Assembly (NCBI GenBank): GCA_904830895.1
Contig: LR882958.1
Location: 2,846,001-2,910,000, forward strand
DNA from: Planktothrix rubescens CCAP 1459/22
GTDB lineage: Bacteria > Cyanobacteriota > Cyanobacteriia > Cyanobacteriales > Microcoleaceae
Reading direction: 5' to 3'
Length of the DNA: 64,000 nt
The position numbers were made by a program, and so were the translations under genes. The notes under the pieces are model-generated. The model made no database searches. It worked only from the letters and a program-made list of their open reading frames with translations, and was not told the origin of the DNA. Positions 8,374-18,735 of this stretch are shown piece after piece. Each line of letters opens with the position of its first letter. Within the stretch, counting starts at the first letter, position 1.

Positions 8374-8940
8374 TTAGTGCATCGGTCTGGGATAACAGGG
8401 ACGACAGGGAGAACCGATACAAACTTGGTCGGAGGGCATAGTTTTAAATACACTACTACGCGCTCCAATCACTGAATTTGAACCGATTTTAACCCCTGGC
8501 CCAACAAAACAATCCATACCTACCCAAACCCCATTTTCAATATCAATGGGGGCTGTTTTTAATTCAAACTTAGGATCTTTAATATCATGACCTCCGGTGC
8601 ATAAATAGCTTTTTTGGGAAATAACGCAATGTTCTCCCACGGTAATTTCATCTAAACTATAAAACACCACATCATCCCCAATCCAACTATAATTCCCGAC
8701 GGTGACTTTCCAAGGATAGGTAAATCGGGCTGTGGGACGGACTATCACCCCCTGACCAACTTTACCGCCAAATAATCGTAGGATTTGACAGCGAATTCCA
8801 TTAAAAGGATGTAAAGTGAGGGGAAATGCGATCGCTTGTACTAACCACCATAACAACACAAACCAACCCGGTTTTCCCCGATCAAAATTAGATTGATCAT
8901 ATTGGCGTAAATCCACAAAAGTTGTTTCTTCTTGCAACAT
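8374..8940 (-). CDS. Hexapeptide-repeat acetyltransferase, WcaF-like (exopolysaccharide)
   Basis: The 188-residue protein has left-handed beta-helix hexapeptide repeats (VGNYSWIGDDVVFYSLDEITVGEHCVISQ, in pieces) and the acetyltransferase ending GVWVGMDCFVGPGVKIGSNSVIGARS. It resembles WcaF and the acetyltransferase of cyanobacterial hormogonium-polysaccharide clusters (HpsU-like; inference). It is the last gene of a three-gene minus-strand set with two GT2 enzymes, with only three bases between it and the next gene, so it probably O-acetylates the same glycan. Confidence 0.85.
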   Translation of the reverse strand: MLQEETTFVDLRQYDQSNFDRGKPGWFVLLWWLVQAIAFPLTLHPFNGIRCQILRLFGGKVGQGVIVRPTARFTYPWKVTVGNYSWIGDDVVFYSLDEITVGEHCVISQKSYLCTGGHDIKDPKFELKTAPIDIENGVWVGMDCFVGPGVKIGSNSVIGARSSVFKTMPSDQVCIGSPCRPCYPRPMH

Positions 8941-8943
8941 AAA

Positions 8944-9885
8944 TCAATGGGAAATGGGAGGTTTATCAGGTTTTGGGGTGACATTTAATTGACCGCCAAA
9001 TGTACGCAATTCAAATAATTTCACCCCGATTTGATATTCATATTGACTTAAAAGACGGCCATAAATATATCCGGCTTTGCCATCTAAGAATCCCAAGCGG
9101 ATGACATAAAATATAATAAACCTTAATAGGGGTTTAAAGGGTAATCTCACCCAAATTTTCTTTAAGAATCGTTTGCGTTGAACCGAATCCCCAAATAGAT
9201 CAGCACCAATAGTTTTGCTGTCATCTGTCCCCATCAAAGTATTATAATAAACCCGAGCTTCCCAATTAGAATAACGATTATGGCGTTCAATCCAGTGGAA
9301 TAAATCTCGAAAATCTTCATGGAGCATATCATTTTTCAGATATCCCACTTGACCGGAAGACATGACAACGTGCTCATGAACTTCATTATCCCCAGTATTG
9401 GGAACATCTTCCGTATTTAAGTTTTCATAACGGCCTAATTTATGCTTAAATAAACGTAAATTCCAGTCGGGATATTTGCCCCCATGACGCACCCAAGTTC
9501 CTAAAAAGAAGACCCGACGATTAATATAATATCCTGTATATTCTGGGTTTTTGATTACTTCGGCAATTTCATCCCAAGACTCAGGAGTAATTCTTTCATC
9601 ACCATCTACAATTAACACCCATTCATTTCTAAAGGGTAAGGTTTCTAATGACCAATTTTTCTTTTTCGGCCATCCTCCTTTAAAATAAAATTGAACCACC
9701 TTAGCCCCATAATCTTCGGCGATTTCTACACTGCGATCGCTACTTTGGGAATCAACAACAAAAATCTCATCAGCCCGGGCTACACTAGCTAAACAGGCAG
9801 GTAAATTAGACTGTTCATTTCTAGCAGGAATCAATACAGAAACCGGAAGTTTGGAGGGATTAGAATTCATAATTAAACTTAACAA
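8944..9885 (-). CDS. Family 2 glycosyltransferase
   Basis: The 313-residue GT-A enzyme has the N-terminal nucleotide-sugar fold VSVLIPARNEQSNLPACLAS, DEIFVVDSQSSDRSVEIA, and the metal-binding DGDER motif near residue 93. The middle and C-terminal parts (HGGKYPDWNLRLFKH, HEDFRDLFHWIERHNRYS) resemble the WaaE/KdtX-type LPS-core glucosyltransferase branch. It acts at the cytoplasmic face of the membrane in polysaccharide assembly. The donor and acceptor cannot be read from the sequence. It is nearly contiguous with the acetyltransferase downstream. Confidence 0.88.
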   Translation of the reverse strand: MLSLIMNSNPSKLPVSVLIPARNEQSNLPACLASVARADEIFVVDSQSSDRSVEIAEDYGAKVVQFYFKGGWPKKKNWSLETLPFRNEWVLIVDGDERITPESWDEIAEVIKNPEYTGYYINRRVFFLGTWVRHGGKYPDWNLRLFKHKLGRYENLNTEDVPNTGDNEVHEHVVMSSGQVGYLKNDMLHEDFRDLFHWIERHNRYSNWEARVYYNTLMGTDDSKTIGADLFGDSVQRKRFLKKIWVRLPFKPLLRFIIFYVIRLGFLDGKAGYIYGRLLSQYEYQIGVKLFELRTFGGQLNVTPKPDKPPISH

Positions 9886-9914
9886 TAGATAAAATGATTG
9901 ACCACGATTGCGAT

Positions 9915-10859
9915 TTATTTTTGAGAATTCTCTCGTTTAGATTCAGAATGAACTAAACCACAAATTGCAGCACCCAAATAGCCGATTTGACCATAAGCAT
10001 ACACGAAATTATCAAATCGTAAGGCAGGATTACGAAAATATTTAAGGGTTTTGTATAACCCTCGGATAATGCGCTCCCCACCTCGTCCGAGTTGTACCAT
10101 TCCATCCCGCCCTGCTAACTGTTCCCGATAACATTCGCTAATGCCTTGCCACCATCCCCGCTCCATAAACCAAGCTCTGTTGACCCGTTCCGGTGCAACA
10201 TGGTGGGCAACTAACGCTTCAGGAACATAAGCGACTTGCCAACCTTGTTGGAGGGCGAGTTCAGTCATCTGTAATTCTTCGTTAGATAATAACCGTTTTC
10301 CCACCCGACCCAAATTGACATCAAAACCGCCAATTTTCTCTAAGAAACTGCGACGGATGGAATAATTTAACCCTCTGGGTGTCAAACCAGGATTTTTAAT
10401 TTCAACCCACTGGTCTCCCAAATTGTATTCACCCAAATTTCCGGCTAAATTATCAGACAACCAAGGTGGGGGAATGATTCCCTCTGGCCAAATCAATGTG
10501 ACTTTCCCCCCAGCGATCGCCAGTTTCGGGTGATTTTCATAAGCCGAATATAACACTCTTAACCATTGAGGTGTAGCAATAGCATCATCATCTAAATAGG
10601 CAATAATGGGGCTTTGGGAGTTTTTTGCCCCTGTATTACGAGCAACGGATAACCCCGGAACTGGTTCATAGATATATCGCAGTTCAGGATTCGGAAGACG
10701 GCTTTCAACTACTTGACGAGTTCTATCCGTTGAAGCATTATCAACAACAATAATTTCAAAATCACTAAAATCTTGTTGCAGTAGACTATCAATCGCTAAA
10801 CCCAAATATTGTTCTCGATTGTGAGTACAAATAATCGCAGAAATAAGGGATTGTGACAT
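9915..10859 (-). CDS. Family 2 glycosyltransferase
   Basis: The 314-residue GT2 enzyme has the motifs SAIICTHNREQYLGLAIDSL, FEIIVVDNASTDRTRQVV, and the catalytic-type AYLDDDAIATPQWL (DDD metal site near residue 92). The later WPEGIIPPPWLSDNLAGNLGEY segment is typical of a cyanobacterial group found in hormogonium/exopolysaccharide loci (HpsE-like; inference). It is probably the first gene of the three-gene minus-strand unit, so the operon likely builds and acetylates a secreted glycan. Confidence 0.88.
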   Translation of the reverse strand: MSQSLISAIICTHNREQYLGLAIDSLLQQDFSDFEIIVVDNASTDRTRQVVESRLPNPELRYIYEPVPGLSVARNTGAKNSQSPIIAYLDDDAIATPQWLRVLYSAYENHPKLAIAGGKVTLIWPEGIIPPPWLSDNLAGNLGEYNLGDQWVEIKNPGLTPRGLNYSIRRSFLEKIGGFDVNLGRVGKRLLSNEELQMTELALQQGWQVAYVPEALVAHHVAPERVNRAWFMERGWWQGISECYREQLAGRDGMVQLGRGGERIIRGLYKTLKYFRNPALRFDNFVYAYGQIGYLGAAICGLVHSESKRENSQK

Positions 10860-10923
10860 AAATTATACTCCATTATATTGCTTAAAAACAAGGTGCAATC
10901 GGTTAATAAATACAGAGTATGTA

Positions 10924-11532
10924 TTAGCAATTAGACTGATGGGAACCGACGCGAGTTAATAACCACAAACTCACGATAATTCCGATTACCTCCGCAGCCA
11001 TGGCACTTAGCATAGCCTGAATTGCAATTAGATTGAACGGAGTGACAATAGAACCCGGATTCAAAACCGTTGTCCCCGGAGTTGGAGTCAGAATTTTAGA
11101 CCCTCCTGGGGGTAAGGTTAGCATCCGATACAATAAGGTTCCCACAATTAAGAAACCTACTAAAATTACACAGATCATACCGATAAGATTAATCACAATT
11201 CCAATCCATAGGGCATGAACTACTTCTGCTTTCGGGGGGCGTTCATTCGGGTCTTCTAATTTACCGCCAATTTGAGTGTATCGGAAACACCAATAAATTG
11301 TAAAAATTAAAGCAAATAAACAGCCATATCCTAAAACTATAACCAAGGCCGAATTTTGCGAATTAGAAGGAGAAGCCGGTCTCAAAAACAGCACAAAAAT
11401 TAAAAGCAATATGGGAATGATTGCTAAGATAGATTGCACCCAAAACCCCAGATAACCCAAACGACGAAAATCTTGGGCAATTTCATGAATATTAGGAGAA
11501 TTTGAGTCATAGTTTAGATAGGGGTCAACCAT
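10924..11532 (-). CDS. DUF3611 family membrane protein
   Basis: The 202-residue protein has about four hydrophobic segments (roughly residues 30-52, 66-88, 107-135 and 172-195) and the DUF3611 opening EIAQDFRRLGYLGFWVQ. The family occurs in cyanobacteria and chloroplasts and has no firm function. It lies between the glycosyltransferase set and the AI-2E gene on the same strand, but the gaps and a repeat separate it from both. Confidence 0.8.
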   Translation of the reverse strand: MVDPYLNYDSNSPNIHEIAQDFRRLGYLGFWVQSILAIIPILLLIFVLFLRPASPSNSQNSALVIVLGYGCLFALIFTIYWCFRYTQIGGKLEDPNERPPKAEVVHALWIGIVINLIGMICVILVGFLIVGTLLYRMLTLPPGGSKILTPTPGTTVLNPGSIVTPFNLIAIQAMLSAMAAEVIGIIVSLWLLTRVGSHQSNC

Positions 11533-11558
11533 TTTTTTCCTTGGGTAATTTAAAAAGA

Positions 11559-11600
11559 GGGAATAGGGAATAGGGAATAGGGAATAGGGAATAGGGAATA
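11559..11600 (+). repeat. STRR heptamer repeat (GGGAATA x6)
   Basis: Six perfect tandem copies of GGGAATA lie between the DUF3611 and AI-2E genes. Such short tandemly repeated repetitive sequences are a known cyanobacterial feature. Related fragments (TTCCCTA) occur near 8350 and 24107-24150. Confidence 0.9.
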
Positions 11601-11618
11601 GGTAAGAGTTGACCTCCT

Positions 11619-12656
11619 CTAATCACCTAATTTCCATTGATCTAATAAATCATTGAGTAAAAGTTCTTGAATCCAAATTTTACTAACTACGGTTAAGGGT
11701 AAAGCTAAAACTAAGCCTAACACGCCGAAAAAGGTGGCAAAAAAGATTTGGGCTATTAAGGTGATCGCGGGTAACAGATCGACCTGTTTTTGCATGACTA
11801 GGGGACTAAACCAATAGCTTTCTAAGTTTTGAATAATAACGTATAAGATAATCACTGCCAAGGCTTTCCAGGGTGTATCTAATAAGGCAACCGCAACGGG
11901 AAAAACTACGCTAGCTGTTGGCCCAATATTAGGAACAAAGTTAAAGATTCCCGCTAATAGGGCGTGGGCAAAAACAAAGGGAACCCCCAAAATTAATAGA
12001 CCAATGGCACTTAAAACTGCCACAAAGGTGGAAGTAATCACAATACCCCCCATCCATTGCAACAGGACTATTTCACATTGAGATAGAATATAATCTGTCC
12101 GATTGCGATAAAATGAGGGAAATAGACGCACAAATCCTTGACGATAGGACAAAGGATCTGCTAATAACATTAAGGTAAATATTAATACTAATACAAACTG
12201 TAAAAAATTGCCAATCGAGTTAGAAAAGAACGCAAAGAAATTTCCCAATAGCTTTTGAGCTAGGGGCCCAACTTGTTGCGCTATTTGAGTAACATTCGGC
12301 AGTTCAATATTCAGATTCGGAAGCCAAGTTGGAGGATTCTTAATCAGATTATTCAGCCAAATCAGAAATTTATCGTATCCGACGGGAACCAGTTTAATTA
12401 GTTCTTGAAATTGACCCCAAAATGGAGGTAAGACTACACTAATCAACACCGCACCCATGATCGTAATTAAAGTCAGTGACAACAGAACAGCCCACCCTCG
12501 CTTGAGTCCAAGCCGTTGTATCCGACGGACTAAACTATTAATTGCAATTGAGAAAACAACCGAGGTAAAGACCAGCAGTAAGATCTGCCTAAACTGCCAT
12601 AGAATAATTAAAGCAATAATTAAACAAAGAAACCCGATCCAGTCTGCTAGTTTCAA
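11619..12656 (-). CDS. AI-2E family transporter (PerM-like)
   Basis: The 345-residue polytopic membrane protein has about eight membrane segments and the family blocks LILGVPFVFAHALLAGIFNFVPNIGP and QNLESYWFSPLVMQKQVDLLP. Members export small molecules such as the autoinducer AI-2 or act as Na+/H+ antiporters, so the substrate here is open. It is divergent from the WD40 gene, with 18 bp between the two starts, so their promoters must overlap coding DNA or be very compact. Confidence 0.88.
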   Translation of the reverse strand: MKLADWIGFLCLIIALIILWQFRQILLLVFTSVVFSIAINSLVRRIQRLGLKRGWAVLLSLTLITIMGAVLISVVLPPFWGQFQELIKLVPVGYDKFLIWLNNLIKNPPTWLPNLNIELPNVTQIAQQVGPLAQKLLGNFFAFFSNSIGNFLQFVLVLIFTLMLLADPLSYRQGFVRLFPSFYRNRTDYILSQCEIVLLQWMGGIVITSTFVAVLSAIGLLILGVPFVFAHALLAGIFNFVPNIGPTASVVFPVAVALLDTPWKALAVIILYVIIQNLESYWFSPLVMQKQVDLLPAITLIAQIFFATFFGVLGLVLALPLTVVSKIWIQELLLNDLLDQWKLGD

Positions 12657-12674
12657 GAGATTAACTCCTTCAAT

Positions 12675-13610
12675 ATGCTACAGCCTCAACTTTCAAATTG
12701 GGAATGTTACAATACCCTTCCTATCCATTCCGATGCAGTCCGAGTGGTGGCGATTAGTTATGATGGCCAAATTCTTGCCAGTCGTAGTGATGATACCACT
12801 TTACAACTCTATAACTTAAAAACCCCCTGCCAGCCTATCATTCTAGCTGATAATTTAGAGCGAGAATATCAGGGTTATGGGTTAACATTCAGTCCAAATT
12901 CTCCCATACTAGCGATTGAATCTGACAAAAATGTTCATCTTTGGAATGTAATTACCCGTCAAAATCAAGTATTGGACTTAGGATTATCGGTTCCGATTTG
13001 TTCCTTAGCCTTTAGTCCTAATGGTCAACTTCTAGCTGCGGGAAGTTTTGATGGTATGATTGGGTTTTGGGATTTAACCTCTAATCAACCCCTCCCCCCT
13101 TTAAAAGCCCATTTCTTTCCGATTTGGTCATTAGCTTTCAGTCCCGATGGTTTGACTTTGGCTAGTGGGAGTGGAGATGGCACAGTAGGATTATGGAGTT
13201 TAGATCACCGACATTCCGATGCTCTTTTAGTCGGTCATTCCTTCCCCGTTTGGTCGGTGGCTTTTAGTCCCGATGGTTTAACTTTGGCTACGGGGAGTGA
13301 GGACAAAACCATTAAACTCTGGTGGCTGGAAATTGGCCAGGAGTTAGTAACTTTCCTTGGTCACACGGGTACTGTGGAATCCCTGATTTTTTCCCCAAAC
13401 GGTAAAATTTTAGTCAGTGCTAGTCAAGATCAAACCTTAAAGCTATGGCAAATTAGCCCAAATTTACAGGTCGGAAACCAATCAGACCCGATTCAGACCC
13501 TCACTGGTCATACAGGTGGGATTGGGACGGTGGCTTATAGTCCTTCTGAAGATTTAATTGTCAGTGGAAGTACGGATGGAACAATTAAACTTTGGCGACA
13601 AAGGGGTTGA
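12675..13610 (+). CDS. WD40 repeat protein
   Basis: The 311-residue protein is almost entirely WD40 repeats, about seven, enough for one beta-propeller. Clear units are SLAFSPDGLTLASGSGDGTVGLW, in parts, and the last blade SGSTDGTIKLW. There is no signal peptide or extra domain. WD40 propellers are protein-interaction platforms and are abundant in filamentous cyanobacteria. It is transcribed divergently from the AI-2E gene and is followed by an STRR repeat. Confidence 0.9.
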   Translation: MLQPQLSNWECYNTLPIHSDAVRVVAISYDGQILASRSDDTTLQLYNLKTPCQPIILADNLEREYQGYGLTFSPNSPILAIESDKNVHLWNVITRQNQVLDLGLSVPICSLAFSPNGQLLAAGSFDGMIGFWDLTSNQPLPPLKAHFFPIWSLAFSPDGLTLASGSGDGTVGLWSLDHRHSDALLVGHSFPVWSVAFSPDGLTLATGSEDKTIKLWWLEIGQELVTFLGHTGTVESLIFSPNGKILVSASQDQTLKLWQISPNLQVGNQSDPIQTLTGHTGGIGTVAYSPSEDLIVSGSTDGTIKLWRQRG

Positions 13611-13645
13611 GGGGAGACAAGGAATTTAAACTCCTTCTATTACCC

Positions 13646-13673
13646 ATTCGTAATTCGTAATTCGTAATTCGTA
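13646..13673 (+). repeat. STRR heptamer repeat (ATTCGTA x4)
   Basis: Four perfect tandem copies of ATTCGTA sit in the short gap between the convergent WD40 gene and the duplicated-domain gene. Confidence 0.85.
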
Positions 13674-13678
13674 ATTAT

Positions 13679-14098
13679 TTATAGCAAAGAATGTCCGGTT
13701 TTGTTATGAATAAAATCTAAAATTTTAGAATAGGCTTCAGCATTGGTTTGAGGGTTAATAATAACGGGTTCTTTACCATCGGGAAGCCAAAATGTAATCC
13801 GTTGGCTGGTATCAATTACAAAGGTATTAAGACGATTCAAGTCAATAATATATTCATGACGATCATAAATAATTTTAACCCAATAGTTCGTTGGGCAATG
13901 GGTTGTAATTCTTTGAATATACCCCAAAATATCCTCATAGGTTTTGGGATTAATTTGATGGTTAATAATCATTTGTTTGCCATTAGCTGGCAACCAAAAC
14001 GCAATCCGTTTGTTAAATCCAGACGCAAACGCACTTACACTATCGAGATCAACGAGATAGGTTTCTCGCTCATAATTCATTTTGATCCAGTACGCCAC
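13679..14098 (-). CDS. Unknown protein built from two tandem copies of a ~68-residue domain
   Basis: The 139 residues split into halves 1-68 and 70-139 that align throughout: YWIKMNYERETYLVDL with YWVKIIYDRHEYIIDL, RIAFWLPANGKQMIIN with RITFWLPDGKEPVIIN, and NPKTYEDILGYI with NAEAYSKILDFI. I do not recognise the family. The pattern suggests a small beta-rich unit ending in a helix, duplicated within the gene. There is no signal peptide or membrane segment. It stands alone between the WD40 gene and pyrG. It is likely a real gene because the two halves conserve protein sequence despite different DNA. Confidence 0.7.
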   Translation of the reverse strand: MAYWIKMNYERETYLVDLDSVSAFASGFNKRIAFWLPANGKQMIINHQINPKTYEDILGYIQRITTHCPTNYWVKIIYDRHEYIIDLNRLNTFVIDTSQRITFWLPDGKEPVIINPQTNAEAYSKILDFIHNKTGHSLL

Positions 14099-14346
14099 AA
14101 AACCTCCTCAGACCTGTGAATCCTTCCCGGGACTCAACTCACTTGTAAATCGGATCAACAGACTAGAGGACAATGATCGCTTACCCATTCTGTATCATTA
14201 TAGAATAATTAACGGTCAGATAGGATCAAAATCTCCCCTGAAATTAGAAATTGATGCCCCTGCTCTTTCTTTCTGACTAAGTTAACAATTCTAGGATAAT
14301 TCAGCCTAAGAATTAAACAGGGAATTAGAATGCAACCCGGTCGGGT

Positions 14347-16023
<1,677 letters not shown>

Positions 16024-16084
16024 TTACCTGAGCGTCTCCAATGCTCTATCAATTGTGCCATAAAACCTGACAAAAATTTGAGAT

Positions 16085-16125
16085 AAACTACCAAAAGTAG
16101 TAAGCCCTTCAGGGCTTATTAATTC
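16085..16125 (-). repeat. Intergenic copy of the AAGCCCT palindrome repeat
   Basis: The segment around 16099-16118 is the reverse complement of the repeat found twice in frame inside the CHAT gene (shared AGCCCTGAAGGGCTTACTAC) and forms the hairpin AAGCCCT-TC-AGGGCTT. The rest of the 16018-16289 gap is AT-rich, with only a likely promoter and leader for psbP. Confidence 0.7.
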
Positions 16126-16289
16126 TTGATCTATAAACCCATAATTAATCATAAATTATCCGATAATTCTAACTCCAAATTAATAAAAATTGAAACCAAA
16201 AGCCCGAATAATGAGAAAATAGGAAAATTGGGATCACCCTGATCACAACAAAATGCACTCATTCACGATTTTATGAGGAAAAAGATCAA

Positions 16290-16835
16290 ATGTTCAAACG
16301 AATTTTAGCAATAGCTTTAGTCTGTTTTAGCCTGAGCTTAACAGGTTGTATATCCGTTGGCGCGGGATTAAATAGTTTTGTGGATACCGGAGATGGCTAT
16401 GAATTTATCTATCCTAACGGATGGACACAGGTGAGTGTTGCTAACGGCCCCGATACGGTACTACACGATATGATTGAACAAGGTGAAAATGTTAGTGTGG
16501 TAATCAATCCGGTTTCTAATCCGAATCAAACCCTCGCAGAAATTGGCACTCCCACTGAGGTAGGATATACATTGAGTAAAAAAGCGATCGCCCCGGAAGG
16601 TTCAGGACGTACCGCAGAACTAATTAATGCAGAATCCTTTGAAAAAGGATCAAATCTTTATTATTGGTTAGAATACGCGGTACAACTTCCGAATGAACAA
16701 AAACGGCATGACTTTGCTAGTGTTACTATTAGTCGTGGAAACCTATTTACATTAAATGTTTCCACTACTGAAAAACGTTGGGAAAAAACTCAACAACTTT
16801 TAAAACAAGTGGTGCAATCTTTTAAAGTTTATTAA
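16290..16835 (+). CDS. psbP: PsbP family lipoprotein (CyanoP, photosystem II-associated)
   Basis: The 181-residue protein has a lipoprotein signal peptide ending LSLTGC, so Cys20 is the lipidation site and the product is anchored on the thylakoid lumen side. The PsbP fold follows: GYEFIYPNGWTQV and the C-terminal FTLNVSTTEKRW. CyanoP assists early photosystem II assembly. A strong Shine-Dalgarno (ATGAGGA) lies about 12 bp ahead of the ATG. maf follows almost without a gap, which suggests one transcript. Confidence 0.93.
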   Translation: MFKRILAIALVCFSLSLTGCISVGAGLNSFVDTGDGYEFIYPNGWTQVSVANGPDTVLHDMIEQGENVSVVINPVSNPNQTLAEIGTPTEVGYTLSKKAIAPEGSGRTAELINAESFEKGSNLYYWLEYAVQLPNEQKRHDFASVTISRGNLFTLNVSTTEKRWEKTQQLLKQVVQSFKVY

Positions 16836-16844
16836 TTGAGTTTC

Positions 16845-17468
16845 ATGAATCAGCCCAATCGAATCACATTTATTTTAGCTTCTGCTTCCCCGGCGCGTAA
16901 ACGGTTATTAGAAACCATTGGGATTCAGCCGATTATTCTCAAAAGTGATTTTGATGAATCCCAAATCGCAGATTCTAACCCTGTAGAATTAGTCCAAAAA
17001 CTTGCCAAATGTAAAGCAGAAGTTATCACCCAAAGATTAATGAATCAACCTAAAAATGATGGGGAAATTCTATTGGTTTTGGGGTGTGATTCGGTTTTGG
17101 CTGTTGGGGGAGAAATTTATGGCAAACCTGCTAATATTGAGGAAGCGATCGCCCGTTGGCAAACCATGCGGGGTCAATTGGGACAACTGTATACGGGTCA
17201 TGCTTTAATTAATGTTTCTACTGATCAAATATTAGTCTATTCTCAAACCACTAATGTCTATTTTGCTAATATTTCCGATAGTGAAATTAAGGATTATGTT
17301 GATACCGGAGAACCTTTAAATTGCGCTGGATGTTTTGCGATTGAAGGCAAGGGCGGTTTATTTATTGAAAAATTAGAAGGATGCCATACCAATGTGATTG
17401 GATTAAGTCTACCTTTATTAAGAAAAATGATCCAAGAATTAGGATATAATATTACTAACTTCTGGTAG
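16845..17468 (+). CDS. maf: Maf family nucleoside triphosphate pyrophosphatase
   Basis: The 207-residue protein opens with the Maf signature [16 protein letters not shown] and has [18 protein letters not shown] and [19 protein letters not shown]. Maf proteins hydrolyse non-canonical or canonical NTPs to NMPs and are linked to house-cleaning and septum control. ATG 16845 is chosen over the in-frame TTG at 16836. It lies 9 bp after psbP and is probably co-transcribed. Confidence 0.93.
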   Translation: MNQPNRITFILASASPARKRLLETIGIQPIILKSDFDESQIADSNPVELVQKLAKCKAEVITQRLMNQPKNDGEILLVLGCDSVLAVGGEIYGKPANIEEAIARWQTMRGQLGQLYTGHALINVSTDQILVYSQTTNVYFANISDSEIKDYVDTGEPLNCAGCFAIEGKGGLFIEKLEGCHTNVIGLSLPLLRKMIQELGYNITNFW

Positions 17469-17593
17469 CAACGCCCGCGCCAAATTATTAAACCACAAAG
17501 ACACAAAGACATTAAAAGGATGATCCGCCCATCACTACACAAGGGTAATGATAGGCGATCGCTATTTAACCTATTGTCGCGCCATCATGATCT

Positions 17594-18601
17594 TCAAACG
17601 ATCTTCAGGTTTAATGAAATGGTCGTGGTAAGCACCGAAAGGGGAAAGATTAAATATTCTAGGAAAAACAGTTTCCAAATAAATTGATAAAATCCGGTAA
17701 TTGATTGTTTATCGCTTAAATCAATTGTTTGACTGCGCCACCATAATACTGTTAATAATATTAAATGACTGAATCCTAAAAATATGGGATTTAAGGAAGA
17801 TTGTAATAGAAAACTCCCTAGAATCATTCCTAAATAACAAACAGTGATTATCCATAGAGATAAATTAAATACTGTTACGGTTCCTAATTTGATGGTTAAT
17901 GTGTTAATCTGGAATTGGCGATCGCCTTCTAAATCAGGAATATCTTTGAAAATTGCGATCGCAACGGTAAATACTAAAACAAATAAGGTTAACGCCCAAA
18001 CTGAAGGGGGAATTATCGGAATTGATGATATTGATTTTGCTGATAAAATCCAACTTAGGTGTAAATATAACCCTAAATTAACGATAATTCCTCTAACGGT
18101 AAAAATACAAAATGCCGCCCAAAATGGAAACCGTTTTAAACGAATTGGAGGTAAGGAGTAAGCTGTCCCCAATAGCAAACTAATTGTCACCATTCCCAAT
18201 AAATAATAGCCTTGAAACGCTGCAATAGTTAAAGCTAAAATTCCGGTTATTCCGACAATCATTTGAGCTTGAAACTTGGAATATTCCCCCGATGCTAAGG
18301 GTAAATTGGGTTTATTAATCTGATCAATTTCAATATCTTCAAGTTGATTTAATCCAACAATATAAATATTACCAAAAATACAAGCTAACCAACTCCAAAA
18401 TAAAGCTAGTAAACTGAAATTAAAACCAGGAAATTGCCTAAACTCACTAATAGCAATTAAATACATCCCCAACACACTTAAAGTTGTGCCAATAATGGTA
18501 TGGGGACGGGAAAATTTCCAAAAATAGTATAACCCTGGAAAATTTTGTTGTATCAAATTAGGGGAAGAAATCATCACAGAGGGAGAAGAAGTTTTAGTCA
18601 T
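17594..18601 (-). CDS. hpt: Homogentisate phytyltransferase (tocopherol biosynthesis)
   Basis: This 335-residue UbiA-family prenyltransferase has about eight to nine membrane segments. The first Asp-rich motif is NQLEDIEIDQINKP and the second is IFKDIPDLEGDRQFQINT, both binding the Mg-diphosphate of the prenyl donor. The opening FWKFSRPHTIIGTTLSV matches homogentisate phytyltransferase, which attaches phytyl diphosphate to homogentisate at the start of vitamin E synthesis. A plastoquinone- or chlorophyll-type UbiA is less likely given these motifs. Confidence 0.88.
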   Translation of the reverse strand: MTKTSSPSVMISSPNLIQQNFPGLYYFWKFSRPHTIIGTTLSVLGMYLIAISEFRQFPGFNFSLLALFWSWLACIFGNIYIVGLNQLEDIEIDQINKPNLPLASGEYSKFQAQMIVGITGILALTIAAFQGYYLLGMVTISLLLGTAYSLPPIRLKRFPFWAAFCIFTVRGIIVNLGLYLHLSWILSAKSISSIPIIPPSVWALTLFVLVFTVAIAIFKDIPDLEGDRQFQINTLTIKLGTVTVFNLSLWIITVCYLGMILGSFLLQSSLNPIFLGFSHLILLTVLWWRSQTIDLSDKQSITGFYQFIWKLFFLEYLIFPLSVLTTTISLNLKIV

Positions 18602-18633
18602 ATTAAAGCAGGGAACAGGGAATGGGCGATCTT

Positions 18634-18657
18634 AAACCCCCCGTGCACGAGGGGTTT
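18634..18657. repeat. Dispersed GC palindrome (CCCCCCGTGCACG core)
   Basis: A near-perfect palindrome around GTGCAC, followed by a G-rich run, lies upstream of hpt. It is one of four copies in the window (also 36698-36715, 41781-41798 and 53151-53168), and this copy has one mismatch. Confidence 0.75.
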
Positions 18658-18735
18658 GGGGGGGAGGGAACAAAGAATAGGATATCTAATGCCATCCTAT
18701 TCTTTGGTAATTTCTCCTCCCTAATTCAATTAATA

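Noticed and set aside
14082-14276. 64-codon plus-strand frame upstream of the duplicated-domain gene
   Set aside because: Overlaps the start of a better-supported minus-strand gene and has no recognisable features.
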